Shown: piece by piece, positions 1 to 9,240 of the stretch
Numbering within the stretch: the stretch's first letter is position 1
Layout of the letters: every line of letters starts with the position of its first letter
DNA from: Rubidibacter lacunae KORDI 51-2
GTDB lineage: Bacteria > Cyanobacteriota > Cyanobacteriia > Cyanobacteriales > Rubidibacteraceae
Assembly: GCF_000473895.1 (NCBI RefSeq)
Contig: NZ_ASSJ01000005.1
Span: 1-43,629 of the forward strand
Reading direction: 5' to 3'
Length of the DNA stretch: 43,629 nt
Position numbers and translations under genes: made by a program
The notes under the pieces: generated by a model
Told to the model about the DNA's origin: nothing
The model's database searches: none
Seen by the model: only the letters and a program-made list of their open reading frames with translations

Positions 1-22
1 TGAGTTTTGCCAGCATCCGGAG

Positions 23-1594
23 TCACTGAACGACTTCGTATAGGAGGTATTTCCGATCGGAATAGATCGACTTAAGTTCGGCGCAGGGAGCTTGTCGATC
101 TTTCTGAACAACGACGTGAGAAACGCCGTATTCCTCGACGATACGGTTGAGTACATCGCACCGATCGCGATCGCCAGTGCGATTGACATTGTAGAACGCT
201 TCTGCGAGGCCGAGTCTCTTATCCCATTCAATCACTTCTGCATCTCTGTAAGGGTGAGTCTTGCGATTTACAAAGATGGGTGCCCCGGTGTACAAACGGA
301 ATTTCTGGAGTTTTTTTGTATCCGGGGGCACCAAGTAGATCGACCCGCTCTCTTTTGTTTGATTGATGTAGTTCAAGAGCGGGATCGCGTTGTCGCGTTC
401 GAGGAAAACTAGAACCTGTGCAACTGAGTTATAAATAACTAAGAGGGTTAGAATGGCAACACAACTTCTCAGAAAGAAACGGTATTTAGTGGCAGACGAG
501 ACATCCACAATCTCAAACAAGGCAGATTCAAGCTTGACAAGCAAGACGCAGCTGGAGAGTGGAACCAAGAAGACAGATATTCGCCAAGGTGCAACTAAGG
601 CTAGAAAACTACTGTTTGATACGATCTGTAGCAGCGTAAGACAGACTGCGAAGGCAAGTGAGCCTGCTACAATCGCACGCAATTTGCTGCGCTTGAGCGC
701 GATCGCAGCGCCAATAACCAGAGCCAGCTGTAAAGGAAAATCGGGTTTTGTTGCCCAGATGCTCGCATCAGCATGATGGGGAATTCTTTCATTGACAATA
801 ATATCTAAGGCAGAGTCTTGTAAAACAGCAATGCTAGGCTGTATCAAGGACAGTCCCATGTGAATAACGACGGGCATGACCAGTATTAAGGCAAAAACTC
901 CCATACTCAAGAGCTTCTTTGCCGACCGGCCGTCCCTGAGGTCTAAAAATATGTATATGGAAACTAAAGCCCCCATGCTGGGAATGTAGGCTGGGTGGAG
1001 GTTGCTTGCAAGCCCCAAGGCTAATATAGCTAAGAAGCGCCTTTCTATCAGGAAAAGGTAAACAGACATCAGAATGAACGCACCGAAGCAAGCTGGCTGA
1101 AAAACGTCCATCAAGATGGACTGCTTTGCCACTCCTTGATGCAGGAACTTGCCCGTATCCACATCGAAGAACTTGATGTGGACGGTATGGATAGCAATCA
1201 AGAGGATCAGAAATAATAGGTAGCGCAGTAGATTCTTTCTAACGTCGTAGAAAGATGAGACGATACCTACGATCGACCAAGCATATGCTCCAAAAAGCAG
1301 GAAATAGTAAAAGTAAAATAGGTATTCTACATGAATTGAATAGGTGATTTGTACCAGGAAGCTGAATACAGGTAGCGGGTCGGTCGTACTTGCGAACCAA
1401 TCTTGCGAGAGAAAGCCGCGACCTGCGTTGGCGAGTCCGTGCAGGAATTTCGTGTGTTGGTTGCCGGCCGAGCTGTAAATGGGATCTTGTGTATAACTCA
1501 GTCCAAAAACAACGGCTAAAAAGAAGAACTCCAAGACCTGGAATAGCCATTTTCTGGTTTTCAGTTGTGTAAAGCTGCGGTCGAGGAAGTCCAT
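23..1594 (-). CDS. Large polytopic membrane protein (DUF6798-like, function unknown)
   Basis: Encodes 523 residues. The frame stays open upstream to 2059, but the extra 155 residues are Arg/Ser/Pro-rich and unlike a membrane protein. The ATG at 1594 begins MDFLDRSFTQLK, directly before the first hydrophobic helix, so I chose it. About nine or more hydrophobic segments follow, with aromatic-rich stretches such as YLFYFYYFLLFGAYAW, and then a soluble C-terminal domain of about 130 residues that probably lies outside the membrane. The layout, many helices then a soluble tail, resembles GT-C-type glycosyltransferases and the cyanobacterial DUF6798 family; that assignment is from memory of the family, not a search. 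No catalytic motif was identified. The stop is TGA at 23-25. No operon partner is visible, because the window begins just downstream. Confidence 0.75.
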   Translation of the reverse strand: MDFLDRSFTQLKTRKWLFQVLEFFFLAVVFGLSYTQDPIYSSAGNQHTKFLHGLANAGRGFLSQDWFASTTDPLPVFSFLVQITYSIHVEYLFYFYYFLLFGAYAWSIVGIVSSFYDVRKNLLRYLLFLILLIAIHTVHIKFFDVDTGKFLHQGVAKQSILMDVFQPACFGAFILMSVYLFLIERRFLAILALGLASNLHPAYIPSMGALVSIYIFLDLRDGRSAKKLLSMGVFALILVMPVVIHMGLSLIQPSIAVLQDSALDIIVNERIPHHADASIWATKPDFPLQLALVIGAAIALKRSKLRAIVAGSLAFAVCLTLLQIVSNSSFLALVAPWRISVFLVPLSSCVLLVKLESALFEIVDVSSATKYRFFLRSCVAILTLLVIYNSVAQVLVFLERDNAIPLLNYINQTKESGSIYLVPPDTKKLQKFRLYTGAPIFVNRKTHPYRDAEVIEWDKRLGLAEAFYNVNRTGDRDRCDVLNRIVEEYGVSHVVVQKDRQAPCAELKSIYSDRKYLLYEVVQ

Positions 1595-2059
1595 GCCGAG
1601 AACAGTCTGTGTTGAGTTGTGGTGACTACGTTGGGTCGGAGCACGAGCTACATGCAGGAAAGCTAAGGCAATCCATCTTGCAGTGGGTCGCGATCGAGCA
1701 TTGGATAGTAAGATCCAGCGCGACGGAAAAGCCGATCGCTTCCGCAGAGGATAGCACTTTTGCGATGCCGAACGACACTGGAGAAGTTGCTTCGGATTCG
1801 AGTGTGGGGGATCGGGTGCAGACAGTGGGGCGATCTCCCAGTCAATTTCCGCATGCTGTTGCGAAATGCGCGACAAGCGCGCGTGCTCGACCTCGCCATC
1901 GTTGCTGCTGTTTGGGGAGGCGATCGCAAAGGCAATCGCCCTGCCCGAAAGCTCCAGTAGGGTGATTGGGTCTCGCGGTTTCGAAGGCGATCGCATCTCC
2001 CAAGGGCGCGATCGCCATCGTTTTCCCGTGTTTAGGTAGCCGCTTCCCAGTGAGTTCAC

Positions 2060-2432
2060 AAAAAACTTGACACCCTACAGCCTTTGCTAAGCCAGTGAGG
2101 TAAACATGTTTTTTAGATTGACTAAATAGTAGAGGTTTGAGAAATGATGGCGTACCTCACGAGACCAAGAAACGCTGTCGTGCTGCGTCAAGAATAATTT
2201 TTAGTGTTCTCATCCTTTCGAACCATTGTCAAAAGGAGTCCCTAGAGATCGCCAACCCTAAATCTTGGACTTGACAGAGCACAAGTCACAGCCAATTGAG
2301 TATGTGTTTGCCCTGCTACCTCGCCTGGGGAAGGTTAAGTTTTGGAGAAACCCCGAGAGGCACTCGCGTCAGTCTCGCTATCCTGAATTGATGCACCAAG
2401 CGTGCAACTACTGTCCGCAAAGGACATGTCAG
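2060..2432. other. Intergenic stretch between divergent genes
   Basis: No convincing gene. It separates the membrane protein on the minus strand from the hypothetical gene that starts at 2433. A frame open from 2265 runs into that gene, but its first 56 residues have basic, coding-unlike composition and lack a ribosome binding site. Promoters for both genes would be expected here, but I could not place them with confidence. Confidence 0.4.
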
Positions 2433-2981
2433 ATGACATCCAATCCTGCTGACGCAGAGCGCTCCAATACGCCAGAAGGCCCCCAACAGCAGTCCCAAGA
2501 CGATTTGGACGAGATGGAACTGCAGCGCGATAGTCTCAGGGGGCGAAAATTTACCCTTGCCGATGCGATCGGCCGCGAGGCCGGGTCTTTCCTGAAAGGT
2601 GAATCTCCAATTCCAAGGCTCGTGCAAGCAACAATCGCGATCGATACTTTTATCGGTCGCAATCTTGCAGATACGTCTGGAGTCGTGCAAGTCGTTCTGT
2701 GTCGTTGGGTTGACGAAAATACGGCACGCGTTAGTCGGCATCTTGACGTGCCACTGCAAGCGCTTCTGGAACTCCTGGAATCGATCGTCGAGAATCCGCC
2801 CATTCTGCACGAGTTCGTGTGGCAGGTTGACGTGCAGTGGGGAAAAGTTAATGCCGAGCGCCCTTTTTTCCAACGTCCCGGACAGAAACCGCACCCGGAG
2901 GACGAACATACCCACGAGTCGGTCCGTTACCAACTTGTCGAGCTGCGCGATCGCGTTCGTGAGGCGTTAATGCAGGGCTAG
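2433..2981 (+). CDS. Conserved cyanobacterial hypothetical protein
   Basis: Encodes 182 residues, starting MTSNPADAERSNT. The start is supported by AAAGGA about eight bases before the ATG at 2433; an earlier in-frame start at 2265 has no such site. The first 35 residues are Gln/Asp/Glu-rich and probably disordered. The rest, from about FTLADAIGREAGSFLKG onwards, is a compact alpha/beta-looking domain with conserved-looking hydrophobic positions (TFIGRNLADTSG, LLELLESIVENPP). It ends in a charged helix. No signal peptide or membrane segment is seen. I do not recognise a function. It stands alone and converges on sir, whose stop is about 40 bases away. Confidence 0.75.
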   Translation: MTSNPADAERSNTPEGPQQQSQDDLDEMELQRDSLRGRKFTLADAIGREAGSFLKGESPIPRLVQATIAIDTFIGRNLADTSGVVQVVLCRWVDENTARVSRHLDVPLQALLELLESIVENPPILHEFVWQVDVQWGKVNAERPFFQRPGQKPHPEDEHTHESVRYQLVELRDRVREALMQG

Positions 2982-3019
2982 CTGCGGGAAATTGGTCCGG
3001 TTAGGCAAACTAGTTGCAT

Positions 3020-4981
3020 CTACTCGTCCTTTGCCAAATATGCCTCAATGGCGTCGGCTGCCAACTGCGTCATGCTGATATTGTGTCCCTCTGCAGCTGC
3101 CTTCAGGCGATCGTGCAGGTCGTTGTAGATGCTAATGCGGTAGCGACGACCTTTACCGCGTCGCGATATCTGCGTCGATTCACGAGCATCAGCAGGGGTA
3201 GCGATAGCGGAGCCCGCGGCCGTCAGGGGTTCATAGCTATTCACAAATGCACGGATAGCGTCGAAGCCAACGCGATTGCAGAATTCGCCAAAGCTCTCAC
3301 TCGCACGGCGATCGCGTGCAAAGAACCCCAGGATCGGCTCCAGATGTTCCTCTAAGCAATCGGCGGGCAGGCGCTCCATATAAGGACGTGCCAAGTGCGT
3401 TTGATTGGGCGTGCCGCCGAGCCAGAGCTGATAAGCTCCCGGCGCGCTGCCGACAAAACCTAACTCGGCCATGTACGGACGCGCGCAGCCGTTCGGGCAG
3501 CCGGTCATGCGGACGACCGGATGCTCCTGCTCCAAGCCAAGCTTATCGAGCATTGCGCGGATGCGCTGCAGGATACCCGGAATCGCGCGCTCGGATTCGA
3601 CTATCGCCAAACCACACGTCGGCAGTGCCGGACAGGCCATGGCGTAGCGTACCAGTGGGTCGATTGCCTCGGGGTCGGTGACAACGCCGCGATCGCGCAG
3701 GATTTGCTCGATGTCGGCTTTCCATGCCGGCTCGACCTCGTAAAGGATAATGTTGTGGTTGGGCGTCAGGCGCATCGGCAACTCGTAACGCTCGACGATC
3801 GCCTGTAGCGCACTTTTAAGGCGGAAGTCACCCTCATCTTTGACGCGACCGTTTTCTACAGATAGTCCGAAGAACCACTTGCCGTCTCCTTGCTCGTGCC
3901 AGCCGAGGTAGTCTTCGTACTGGAAAGGCGGCAGCGGCCGGGCCGGCGCGATCGCCTTACCGAAAAATTGCTCCACGTGGCGGCGGAACGTCTCTATACC
4001 CCAGTCAGCCAAGAGGTACTTCATGCGGGCGTGGCGGCGTTCGACGCGATCGCCGTAGTCGCGCTGGGTTGCAACGATTGCCTTGATGAGATCGTAAATG
4101 TCGCTTTTATCGACATACCCGAGGGAGTCGGACAGGCGTGCGAACGTTTCTTCTTTGTTGTGGGTGCGTCCCATCCCGCCACCGACAAAGACGTTAAAGC
4201 CCTCGAGCTCGCCAGCAGCGTCGGTCATCACGACGAGGGTGACATCGTGGGTGTAGACATCGACGGAGTTGTCGCCGGGTACCGTAACGCAGCACTTGAA
4301 CTTACGCGGCATGTAATGAGTGCCATAGAGTGGTTCTTCACCGCTATGGACGAGCGTTCCGTTGCCATTGCGCTGACGAGCGGCTTTGACAGCTGGATCT
4401 TCTTCAGCGCTGATAGATTTCTCGCCGTCAAGCCAAATTTCGTAATATGAGCCGGTTTGCGGGGTCAGCAAGTCGGCAAGATTATCGGCATATTCCCAGG
4501 CGTAGCGATATTCGGGTCGATTTTTATAGGGGGCGGGCGGAGCCATCACGTTACGGTTGAGGTCGCCGCACGCCCCGAGGGTCGAGCCCATGCTCTGGAC
4601 GATTGTCGCGATTGTCTGTTTGAGATTGCGCTTGAGAATGCCGTGGAGCTGGAATCCTTGGCGGGTGGTGACGCGCATCGTGCCGTTGCCGTACTCGTCC
4701 GCCAGGCGATCGAGGGTGCGATACAGTTGCGGTGGGATAAAGCCGCCGGGGTTGCGGGTCCGAAGCATGAACTGATAGTCCTTCTCCTGCCCTTTGCGGC
4801 GATTGTCCCGGTTGTCCTGCTGGTAGGAGCCGTGGAACTTGAGGATCTGCACGCCCTCTTGGCTAAAGTGCGTAGTATCTTCAAGCAACTCGCTGGCCAG
4901 CGGCTCGCGCAAGAAGTTGCTGCGCTCCTTGATACCTTCGAGTCGGGAAGCGTTGCGGGATTTAGCAGGCGGGGTAACCAT
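3020..4981 (-). CDS. sir: Ferredoxin-sulfite reductase with C-terminal RHH-like tail
   Basis: Encodes 653 residues. Sulfite reductase carries out the six-electron reduction of sulfite to sulfide in assimilation, taking electrons from ferredoxin through a 4Fe-4S cluster coupled to siroheme. The cluster and heme cysteines are visible as CPALPTC (Cys450, Cys456) and GCPNGC (Cys495, Cys499). The basic patch [16 protein letters not shown]-like at 58-76 and [12 protein letters not shown] at 103-114 are typical siroheme and sulfite-side motifs. The family core ends near residue 585. After a linker, residues 612-651 ([20 protein letters not shown] onward) look like a ribbon-helix-helix DNA-binding fold: a short strand followed by two helices. 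Transcribed alone. A hairpin-forming inverted repeat lies 44-77 bases upstream of the ATG. Confidence 0.95.
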   Translation of the reverse strand: MVTPPAKSRNASRLEGIKERSNFLREPLASELLEDTTHFSQEGVQILKFHGSYQQDNRDNRRKGQEKDYQFMLRTRNPGGFIPPQLYRTLDRLADEYGNGTMRVTTRQGFQLHGILKRNLKQTIATIVQSMGSTLGACGDLNRNVMAPPAPYKNRPEYRYAWEYADNLADLLTPQTGSYYEIWLDGEKSISAEEDPAVKAARQRNGNGTLVHSGEEPLYGTHYMPRKFKCCVTVPGDNSVDVYTHDVTLVVMTDAAGELEGFNVFVGGGMGRTHNKEETFARLSDSLGYVDKSDIYDLIKAIVATQRDYGDRVERRHARMKYLLADWGIETFRRHVEQFFGKAIAPARPLPPFQYEDYLGWHEQGDGKWFFGLSVENGRVKDEGDFRLKSALQAIVERYELPMRLTPNHNIILYEVEPAWKADIEQILRDRGVVTDPEAIDPLVRYAMACPALPTCGLAIVESERAIPGILQRIRAMLDKLGLEQEHPVVRMTGCPNGCARPYMAELGFVGSAPGAYQLWLGGTPNQTHLARPYMERLPADCLEEHLEPILGFFARDRRASESFGEFCNRVGFDAIRAFVNSYEPLTAAGSAIATPADARESTQISRRGKGRRYRISIYNDLHDRLKAAAEGHNISMTQLAADAIEAYLAKDE

Positions 4982-5024
4982 CGGCAGTTGCAGAGGCGCG
5001 GTATCGTCACACTTCGAAAAAGTG

Positions 5025-5058
5025 GATCTCCGGTAACCCGGTCGGGATTGCGGAGATC
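5025..5058. promoter_or_regulatory. Inverted repeat upstream of sir
   Basis: GATCTCCG at 5025-5032 and CGGAGATC at 5051-5058 are perfect 8-bp inverted arms around 18 bases. The outer GTG and CAC extend the symmetry with one extra base. It sits 44-77 bases upstream of the sir start, where an operator for a sulfur or nitrogen regulator, or a leader hairpin, could be. Which factor, if any, binds it cannot be told from the sequence. Confidence 0.35.
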
Positions 5059-5280
5059 ACTTCCATGGTAACGCTGCGAGGCATAGTCCACTTAACGGCG
5101 TGCTTTAGAAAATTGGCACTGTTTTTCGGAGGACTGTTTTTCGGAGGGATGTCTCGGGACGTTGACTACCCAGCCGCGTTCATTCCTGTTAAATCCCTCT
5201 GTACGAGTTCTAAGTTCGGTTGTTCAAGCCCTCTTGCTATATGTATTCCCTTACTTTGAGGATATTCTTCTTCCCCATAA

Positions 5281-5306
5281 GCCGAGGGAAACCCCAGTCC
5301 CTCGGC
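5281..5306 (-). terminator. Hairpin downstream of the phosphatase gene
   Basis: GCCGAGGGA (5281-5289) and TCCCTCGGC (5298-5306) form a perfect 9-bp stem with an 8-base loop, 43 bases past the stop of the gene ending at 5349. On the minus strand the stem is followed by TTATGGGG, so the U-tract is poor. The stem is identical to that of the stronger terminator at 9147-9176. Confidence 0.6.
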
Positions 5307-5348
5307 CCTATTGGCTTAAAGTGAGTTGTTCCAGCGAACGGTTGCGGT

Positions 5349-7685
5349 TTATAGCGCGACCGGACCTTCGAGGATTAGGAAGTTTCCTGCTTTTAGGTCG
5401 GCTCCCGGCACGCCCAATAGCGTTGCCAGTTGCACTCCGAGAGCAGAGATCGTCGCGTCGGTCTCACCGCCGATGCTTAGGTCGGAGAATTCGGTGATGC
5501 CATCGATGCCTGCAATACCGATAACGTCTTCGCCAATAGTGAAGTCTGTGAAGAGGTTCGTTGTCTCGGGGAGGATGGCACTCGCGACCCAGAACTGGTC
5601 GGCATCGCCACCACCAGTAATGATGTTGTTGCCACCGCCGTTCGGGAAAAAGAAGCGGTCTTCGCCTTCACCGCCGGATGCGCGATCGTTGCTGCCGAGG
5701 TTGAAGTCGTCATTATCGCCCAAACCATAGAGACGGTTGTCACCACCACCGACGACGCTGTCGAAGATGTCGGGGCCGTTGCCGCCGATCGCGCGATCGC
5801 CCGTACCCACCAAGATTTCGTTGACACCGGCACCAGCGTACAGACGGCTACCGCCACGGGTGGAGTTGTCGATGAGGTCACCGCCCGCACCGCCAAAGAC
5901 AACTGCGTTCTCACCGGCGAAGTCGCCGAGTGCAGAATCAAGTTGGTCCAGACCGATGGTGCCAAATGCCGGCAGCGGTCCCATGACAACTTCTGCTAAA
6001 ACAATGCCTCGATCGTCAACTTTTAAAGAAATCTCATCTCCATAAACCCGGCGTTCGGTATCGACGAGTTCGTAGTTGGAATCGAGAATCGGGAAACTGT
6101 AGACCGGAGTCAACGTGACTTGCGCGCCGCCAGCCTCGCCATTCAGGCGTTCGACGTTAACTTCCAGGTGACCGTAGTGCTTGCCGCCCGACACAAGTTG
6201 AGGAACTCCATCGACTTCTTGCCACAACTCAAGCTCGCCCTGGTCGGCGGTCCACTGGCTGAAGGGGTTGTATTTGAGCAGATTGCCGTCGGCATCTGTA
6301 CGTTCTCCGCGCATCCCATCGCCAGCAACGCCGACATCGTAGTAATGAACGCCAACACCGTCGTTGTCTTCGTCTACAAAACTACGCTCGAACATTTCGC
6401 TGTGTCCGGAGAACACGGCGGCAACGCTATACTCCTCAAACAACGGGTGATATTGGCGTAGCGGCGTTCCCCCTTGACCCGAAGAATTTTCGTGATTCAT
6501 CGGCAAGCCGTGGGTACCGCTGGAATAGGGAACGTGATGGAACTGAACGAAGATAATCCGACCCTGTTCCCGAGCATCTTCGAGTTGAGCGATCGCCCAG
6601 TTCCACTGAGCGCTCCCAGGATTGAAGTCGGCTAGATCGGTTCCCCCTTCTGCTTCGTACTGTTCGCGAGTGTAGTTTGCTTGCGTATCCGTTCCCGGCT
6701 CGGTAAAGTCCCGACCGCCGACTTGAGGAGGCTGTCCTTCCCCCCCATAATTGTCGCGACTGTCCTCCGGTTCGCCATTGGAGCTGTCGAGAGTCAGGAC
6801 CGTGACCGGACCGTAATCGACACGATAGTAGGTGTCTTGGTGCTCGGGCGTGCCGTTTTCTGGAGTGTCAAAATACACGCGGTATTTGCTACGACCGAAT
6901 AGAGGACCGAACCGTTCGTCTTCGTCAAAGCCATACCCACCATTGAGCGCGCCGAAGTTTTCCCAGTTCCCCAGAGCCGGCAAAATGGGATACTCCGACA
7001 AACCACTACCAAACTCGCCAGCATTGTGGCGGAAAAATTCGTCCCATCCAGGTTGGAATCCTCCCCCTTGGACGAGATCGCCAGGCATCATCATGAAGTC
7101 GGGTTCGCGATTGTTAATAATCTCGAGGTTTTCGCGATACCCGACAGTTTGAGTCAATGGATAGTTGAGGCGGGAGCCAGAAACACCGATATTTTCTGCC
7201 CAAAGGCTACCTTCTACTGAGGGACGAGGTAGAGATTCTGGTGCAAGAGCACCCTGCTGCCAATCGCGATTTTGGACGCGACCGCGCGGTTCGGTCTCGC
7301 TGTCTGCAAGAGCTACAAAGCGAACCCGATCCCAATCTTCAGCTGTGGGTGCAGTTGAGAAGCTAGCCTCATATACGCTGTCCCCAGCTGTCACAGAATA
7401 ACTATATGTACTGTTGGGTAAAAGCCCATCTATATCGACAGTATGTTTGTAATTCTCTTCGCCCAGTAACCACGATCCTTGTTCTAATCCTTCGACCTCC
7501 TGTGCGAGTTCGGCTGCAGTATAGTCGAGTAATGACTCGAGAGTTGGGTCGCTTGCAAAGCTAACCGGAGCATCCAATCCCGGTCCGTTGATGGTTATCT
7601 CTCCGGAAGCGCCATCTTCCGTGAACCAAGTTATGTTCATTCCATCACTAGATGGCTGTTGAAGATAGGGATTGATGCGAAACAT
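5349..7685 (-). CDS. Purple-acid-phosphatase-like metallophosphoesterase with RTX-like C-terminal module
   Basis: Encodes 778 residues. GGAGG about ten bases before the ATG supports the start. Residues 1-115 form a fibronectin-like N-terminal domain of the purple acid phosphatase type (ITWFTEDGASGEI). The catalytic metallophosphoesterase domain follows, with metal-ligand motifs ALADSE (Asp128), GDLVQ (202-206), GNWEN (239-243, a GNHE variant), FHHVPYSSG (His383/His384) and GHSEMFE (427-433). Residues 567-778 form a Gly/Asp-rich module (GGAGGDLIDNS, GGNGPDIFDS, GGEGEDRFFF), a calcium-binding type usually found at the end of proteins exported by type I secretion. There is no N-terminal signal peptide, which fits that route. 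It probably hydrolyses phosphate esters outside the cell. A Pho-box-like sequence upstream suggests induction by phosphate limitation. Confidence 0.85.
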   Translation of the reverse strand: MFRINPYLQQPSSDGMNITWFTEDGASGEITINGPGLDAPVSFASDPTLESLLDYTAAELAQEVEGLEQGSWLLGEENYKHTVDIDGLLPNSTYSYSVTAGDSVYEASFSTAPTAEDWDRVRFVALADSETEPRGRVQNRDWQQGALAPESLPRPSVEGSLWAENIGVSGSRLNYPLTQTVGYRENLEIINNREPDFMMMPGDLVQGGGFQPGWDEFFRHNAGEFGSGLSEYPILPALGNWENFGALNGGYGFDEDERFGPLFGRSKYRVYFDTPENGTPEHQDTYYRVDYGPVTVLTLDSSNGEPEDSRDNYGGEGQPPQVGGRDFTEPGTDTQANYTREQYEAEGGTDLADFNPGSAQWNWAIAQLEDAREQGRIIFVQFHHVPYSSGTHGLPMNHENSSGQGGTPLRQYHPLFEEYSVAAVFSGHSEMFERSFVDEDNDGVGVHYYDVGVAGDGMRGERTDADGNLLKYNPFSQWTADQGELELWQEVDGVPQLVSGGKHYGHLEVNVERLNGEAGGAQVTLTPVYSFPILDSNYELVDTERRVYGDEISLKVDDRGIVLAEVVMGPLPAFGTIGLDQLDSALGDFAGENAVVFGGAGGDLIDNSTRGGSRLYAGAGVNEILVGTGDRAIGGNGPDIFDSVVGGGDNRLYGLGDNDDFNLGSNDRASGGEGEDRFFFPNGGGNNIITGGGDADQFWVASAILPETTNLFTDFTIGEDVIGIAGIDGITEFSDLSIGGETDATISALGVQLATLLGVPGADLKAGNFLILEGPVAL
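5352..5990 (-). repeat. Duplicated C-terminal module, copy 1 (pairs with 9241-9870)
   Basis: The 3' end of the phosphatase gene matches the 3' end of the propeller pseudogene at 9238-9870 almost codon for codon: the proteins share GTGDRAIGGNGPDI, GGDNRLYGL, RASGGEGEDRFFFPNGGG and nearly everything after DVIGIAGIDGI. The match continues past both stop codons through a GTTCCAGC-containing leader and the GCCGAGGGA stem. This indicates duplication or gene conversion of a segment that included the terminator. Confidence 0.85.
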
Positions 7686-8415
7686 TATGATATGCCTCCG
7701 TAGGAATGGCGCAGGGAAATTGGTCTATCAACAGAGTACAAGTGTGAGATTAATTGGAGGATAAGGAGAATTTATTGATCGATAAGAAAAGGTTAAGACT
7801 TTGCGTCTCGATCGAATAGTTCGTGTTGCCTAGTTGGAGAAAAAGAACGCCTCCAAAGAGTTTTTGGGCTCAACGGCAATACACCCTATTAAACAAGCTA
7901 AAAAATATTAATTTCTTCCCACCTCATATCGGTGACCTATTTCCAAGTCGGAGATTGAAGATGGCTTTTATATCGAGCTTTAGGAATCTCTTGCTCCGGG
8001 TCAACGGCTAAAGTCTTCCGTCCCGGAACTACCTACGACATGAGTTCGATGGACCCGACTGCTGCAACCCTTACTACTGGGTTGGAATATCCAGTTGCCT
8101 GCAGATTATTCGCAACAAACCCCTTAATTGAGAACAGAGGCCTCATTGCGAAAGCCTTAGAAACCCTTGAGAACGATCCATTAAATTGCCATCCCGTAAG
8201 CGCTTTTCCAATCAGAATCTAGCTATCCCACATACTGTGAACTTACGTCCCTACTAGGTAGGGGTTGGTATTCTGGCAGACCTTATATGCAAGGCAGCTA
8301 TTCGGTTGGGTCGGTATCGAAGCTGCAGCTGTGTCCGGGCGATCGCGACACCTGGCACGACAAAATGGCTGGCATTCCTGTACAGTGATGGAGGTAGATC
8401 TTAACGAGTTGGAAC
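7686..8415. other. Intergenic stretch upstream of the phosphatase
   Basis: Holds the phosphatase promoter region and the Pho-box-like site at 7779-7797. Beyond that, short open frames at 7823-8011 and 8040-8222 lack ribosome binding sites and recognisable sequence. The end of this stretch borders the IS1-type remnant starting at 8416, and it may include the left end of that element, whose exact terminus I could not define. Confidence 0.4.
7779..7797 (-). promoter_or_regulatory. Candidate Pho box upstream of the phosphatase
   Basis: On the minus strand CTTAACCT (7797-7790), a perfect match to the cyanobacterial Pho-box repeat unit, is followed after three bases by the weaker CTTATCGA (7786-7779). 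Spacing of 8-mers by three bases is the known SphR/PhoB arrangement. It lies about 95-110 bases upstream of the phosphatase start. Only one unit is perfect. Confidence 0.45.
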
Positions 8416-8679
8416 ATGCAGTGCCCTGAGTGCGAAAGCAGCGAATACATCAAACATGGACGCACTCACTATGGCAAGCAACGTTATAAATGCAAAGCTT
8501 GCGGCCGTCAGTACGTCGAAGGCTCGGAATACCGCCACATTTCACCAGAGGACTGGGAGTTGGTCGACAAACTGATCCTTGAGAAGCTTCCACTAGCAGG
8601 TATCGCTCGGGTCATGGGCATCTCCGAGCGCCATCTACAGAGCTATGTGAATCGCAAGCAGGAGTCCCTCACCCGGTAG
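8416..8679 (+). pseudogene. IS1-family InsA-like zinc-ribbon protein (remnant)
   Basis: Encodes 87 residues: a zinc ribbon with Cys3, Cys6, Cys26 and Cys29 (CPEC and CKAC pairs), then a helix-turn-helix-like stretch (LAGIARVMGISERHLQSYV). This is the N-terminal DNA-binding half of the IS1-type transposases common in cyanobacteria. The frame ends at 8679 where the catalytic half should follow or be reached by frameshift; the following DNA is decayed. On its own the product cannot transpose. Confidence 0.75.
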
Positions 8680-9112
8680 GTAAAGTTGATGCAAAAAACG
8701 GTAGAAATTGACTCTAGGAATGGATGGGCTGCGGTCTTTCGTATGTTGATAGTGTGGAAAGCATTGAGTTTGGATTGCTTTTGACGCGGATACTTGGATG
8801 ATGGTTGTTCTATTCATAGAAGACTTCAAAGCCAGAGTCACGTGCCAGTTGTGAGAGTCTCGGCTCGGAGAGTACAGACAGTCTGCGGTCTGTTACACGG
8901 ACTAATGGGCAGCCAATAACGCTGTGGTTCCGAAGAAGCGGCATAAGTCGGTTGGTAAGAAATCTGGAAAAACCCATTACTTGCAAGGATTTAACAAATT
9001 TCTTTGCTAGCGAATTCCGTGTCTAGATCGTAAGACTTGGGAGTATACGAGGTAGCAAAGGTACTACCTCGGAGCAATCTAGTATTTCTTCCACCACTAC
9101 ATCAGTTGTTAC
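8416..9112 (+). mobile_element. Decayed IS1-type insertion sequence
   Basis: Downstream of the zinc-ribbon frame, conceptual translation of about 8885-9105 still reads as the catalytic half of a cyanobacterial IS1-type transposase, broken by stops: CYTD, then WAANN, then KKRHKSVGKKSGKTHYLQ, then GAI and YFFHHY close to the end. The order matches the family (TDxWAAY, RHRAVGKKSGxTxYxER, AIWYFIHHYN), but the middle from about 8690 to 8880 is scrambled. I could not define terminal inverted repeats, so both boundaries are approximate. Confidence 0.65.
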
Positions 9113-9146
9113 TGTGCCCCCCCCCATTTTCGCAGTGCATGACAAC

Positions 9147-9176
9147 AAAAAAGCCGAGGGAAGCAAGTCCCTCGGC
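9147..9176 (-). terminator. Intrinsic terminator of the propeller gene
   Basis: On the minus strand a perfect 9-bp stem (GCCGAGGGA at 9153-9161 with TCCCTCGGC at 9168-9176, six-base loop) is followed by TTTTTT at 9152-9147. This is a textbook rho-independent terminator about 62 bases past the stop at 9238. The same stem is found downstream of the phosphatase gene. Confidence 0.85.
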
Positions 9177-9240
9177 CGTATGTATTTGAAGTCAGTTGTT
9201 CCAGCTAACGGTTGTGGCTTTAGAGCGCAAAGGGGCCTTA

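Noticed and set aside
1595-2059. Upstream extension of the membrane-protein frame (155 more residues)
   Set aside because: Arg/Ser/Pro-rich and unlike the family; the ATG at 1594 lies right before the first membrane helix.
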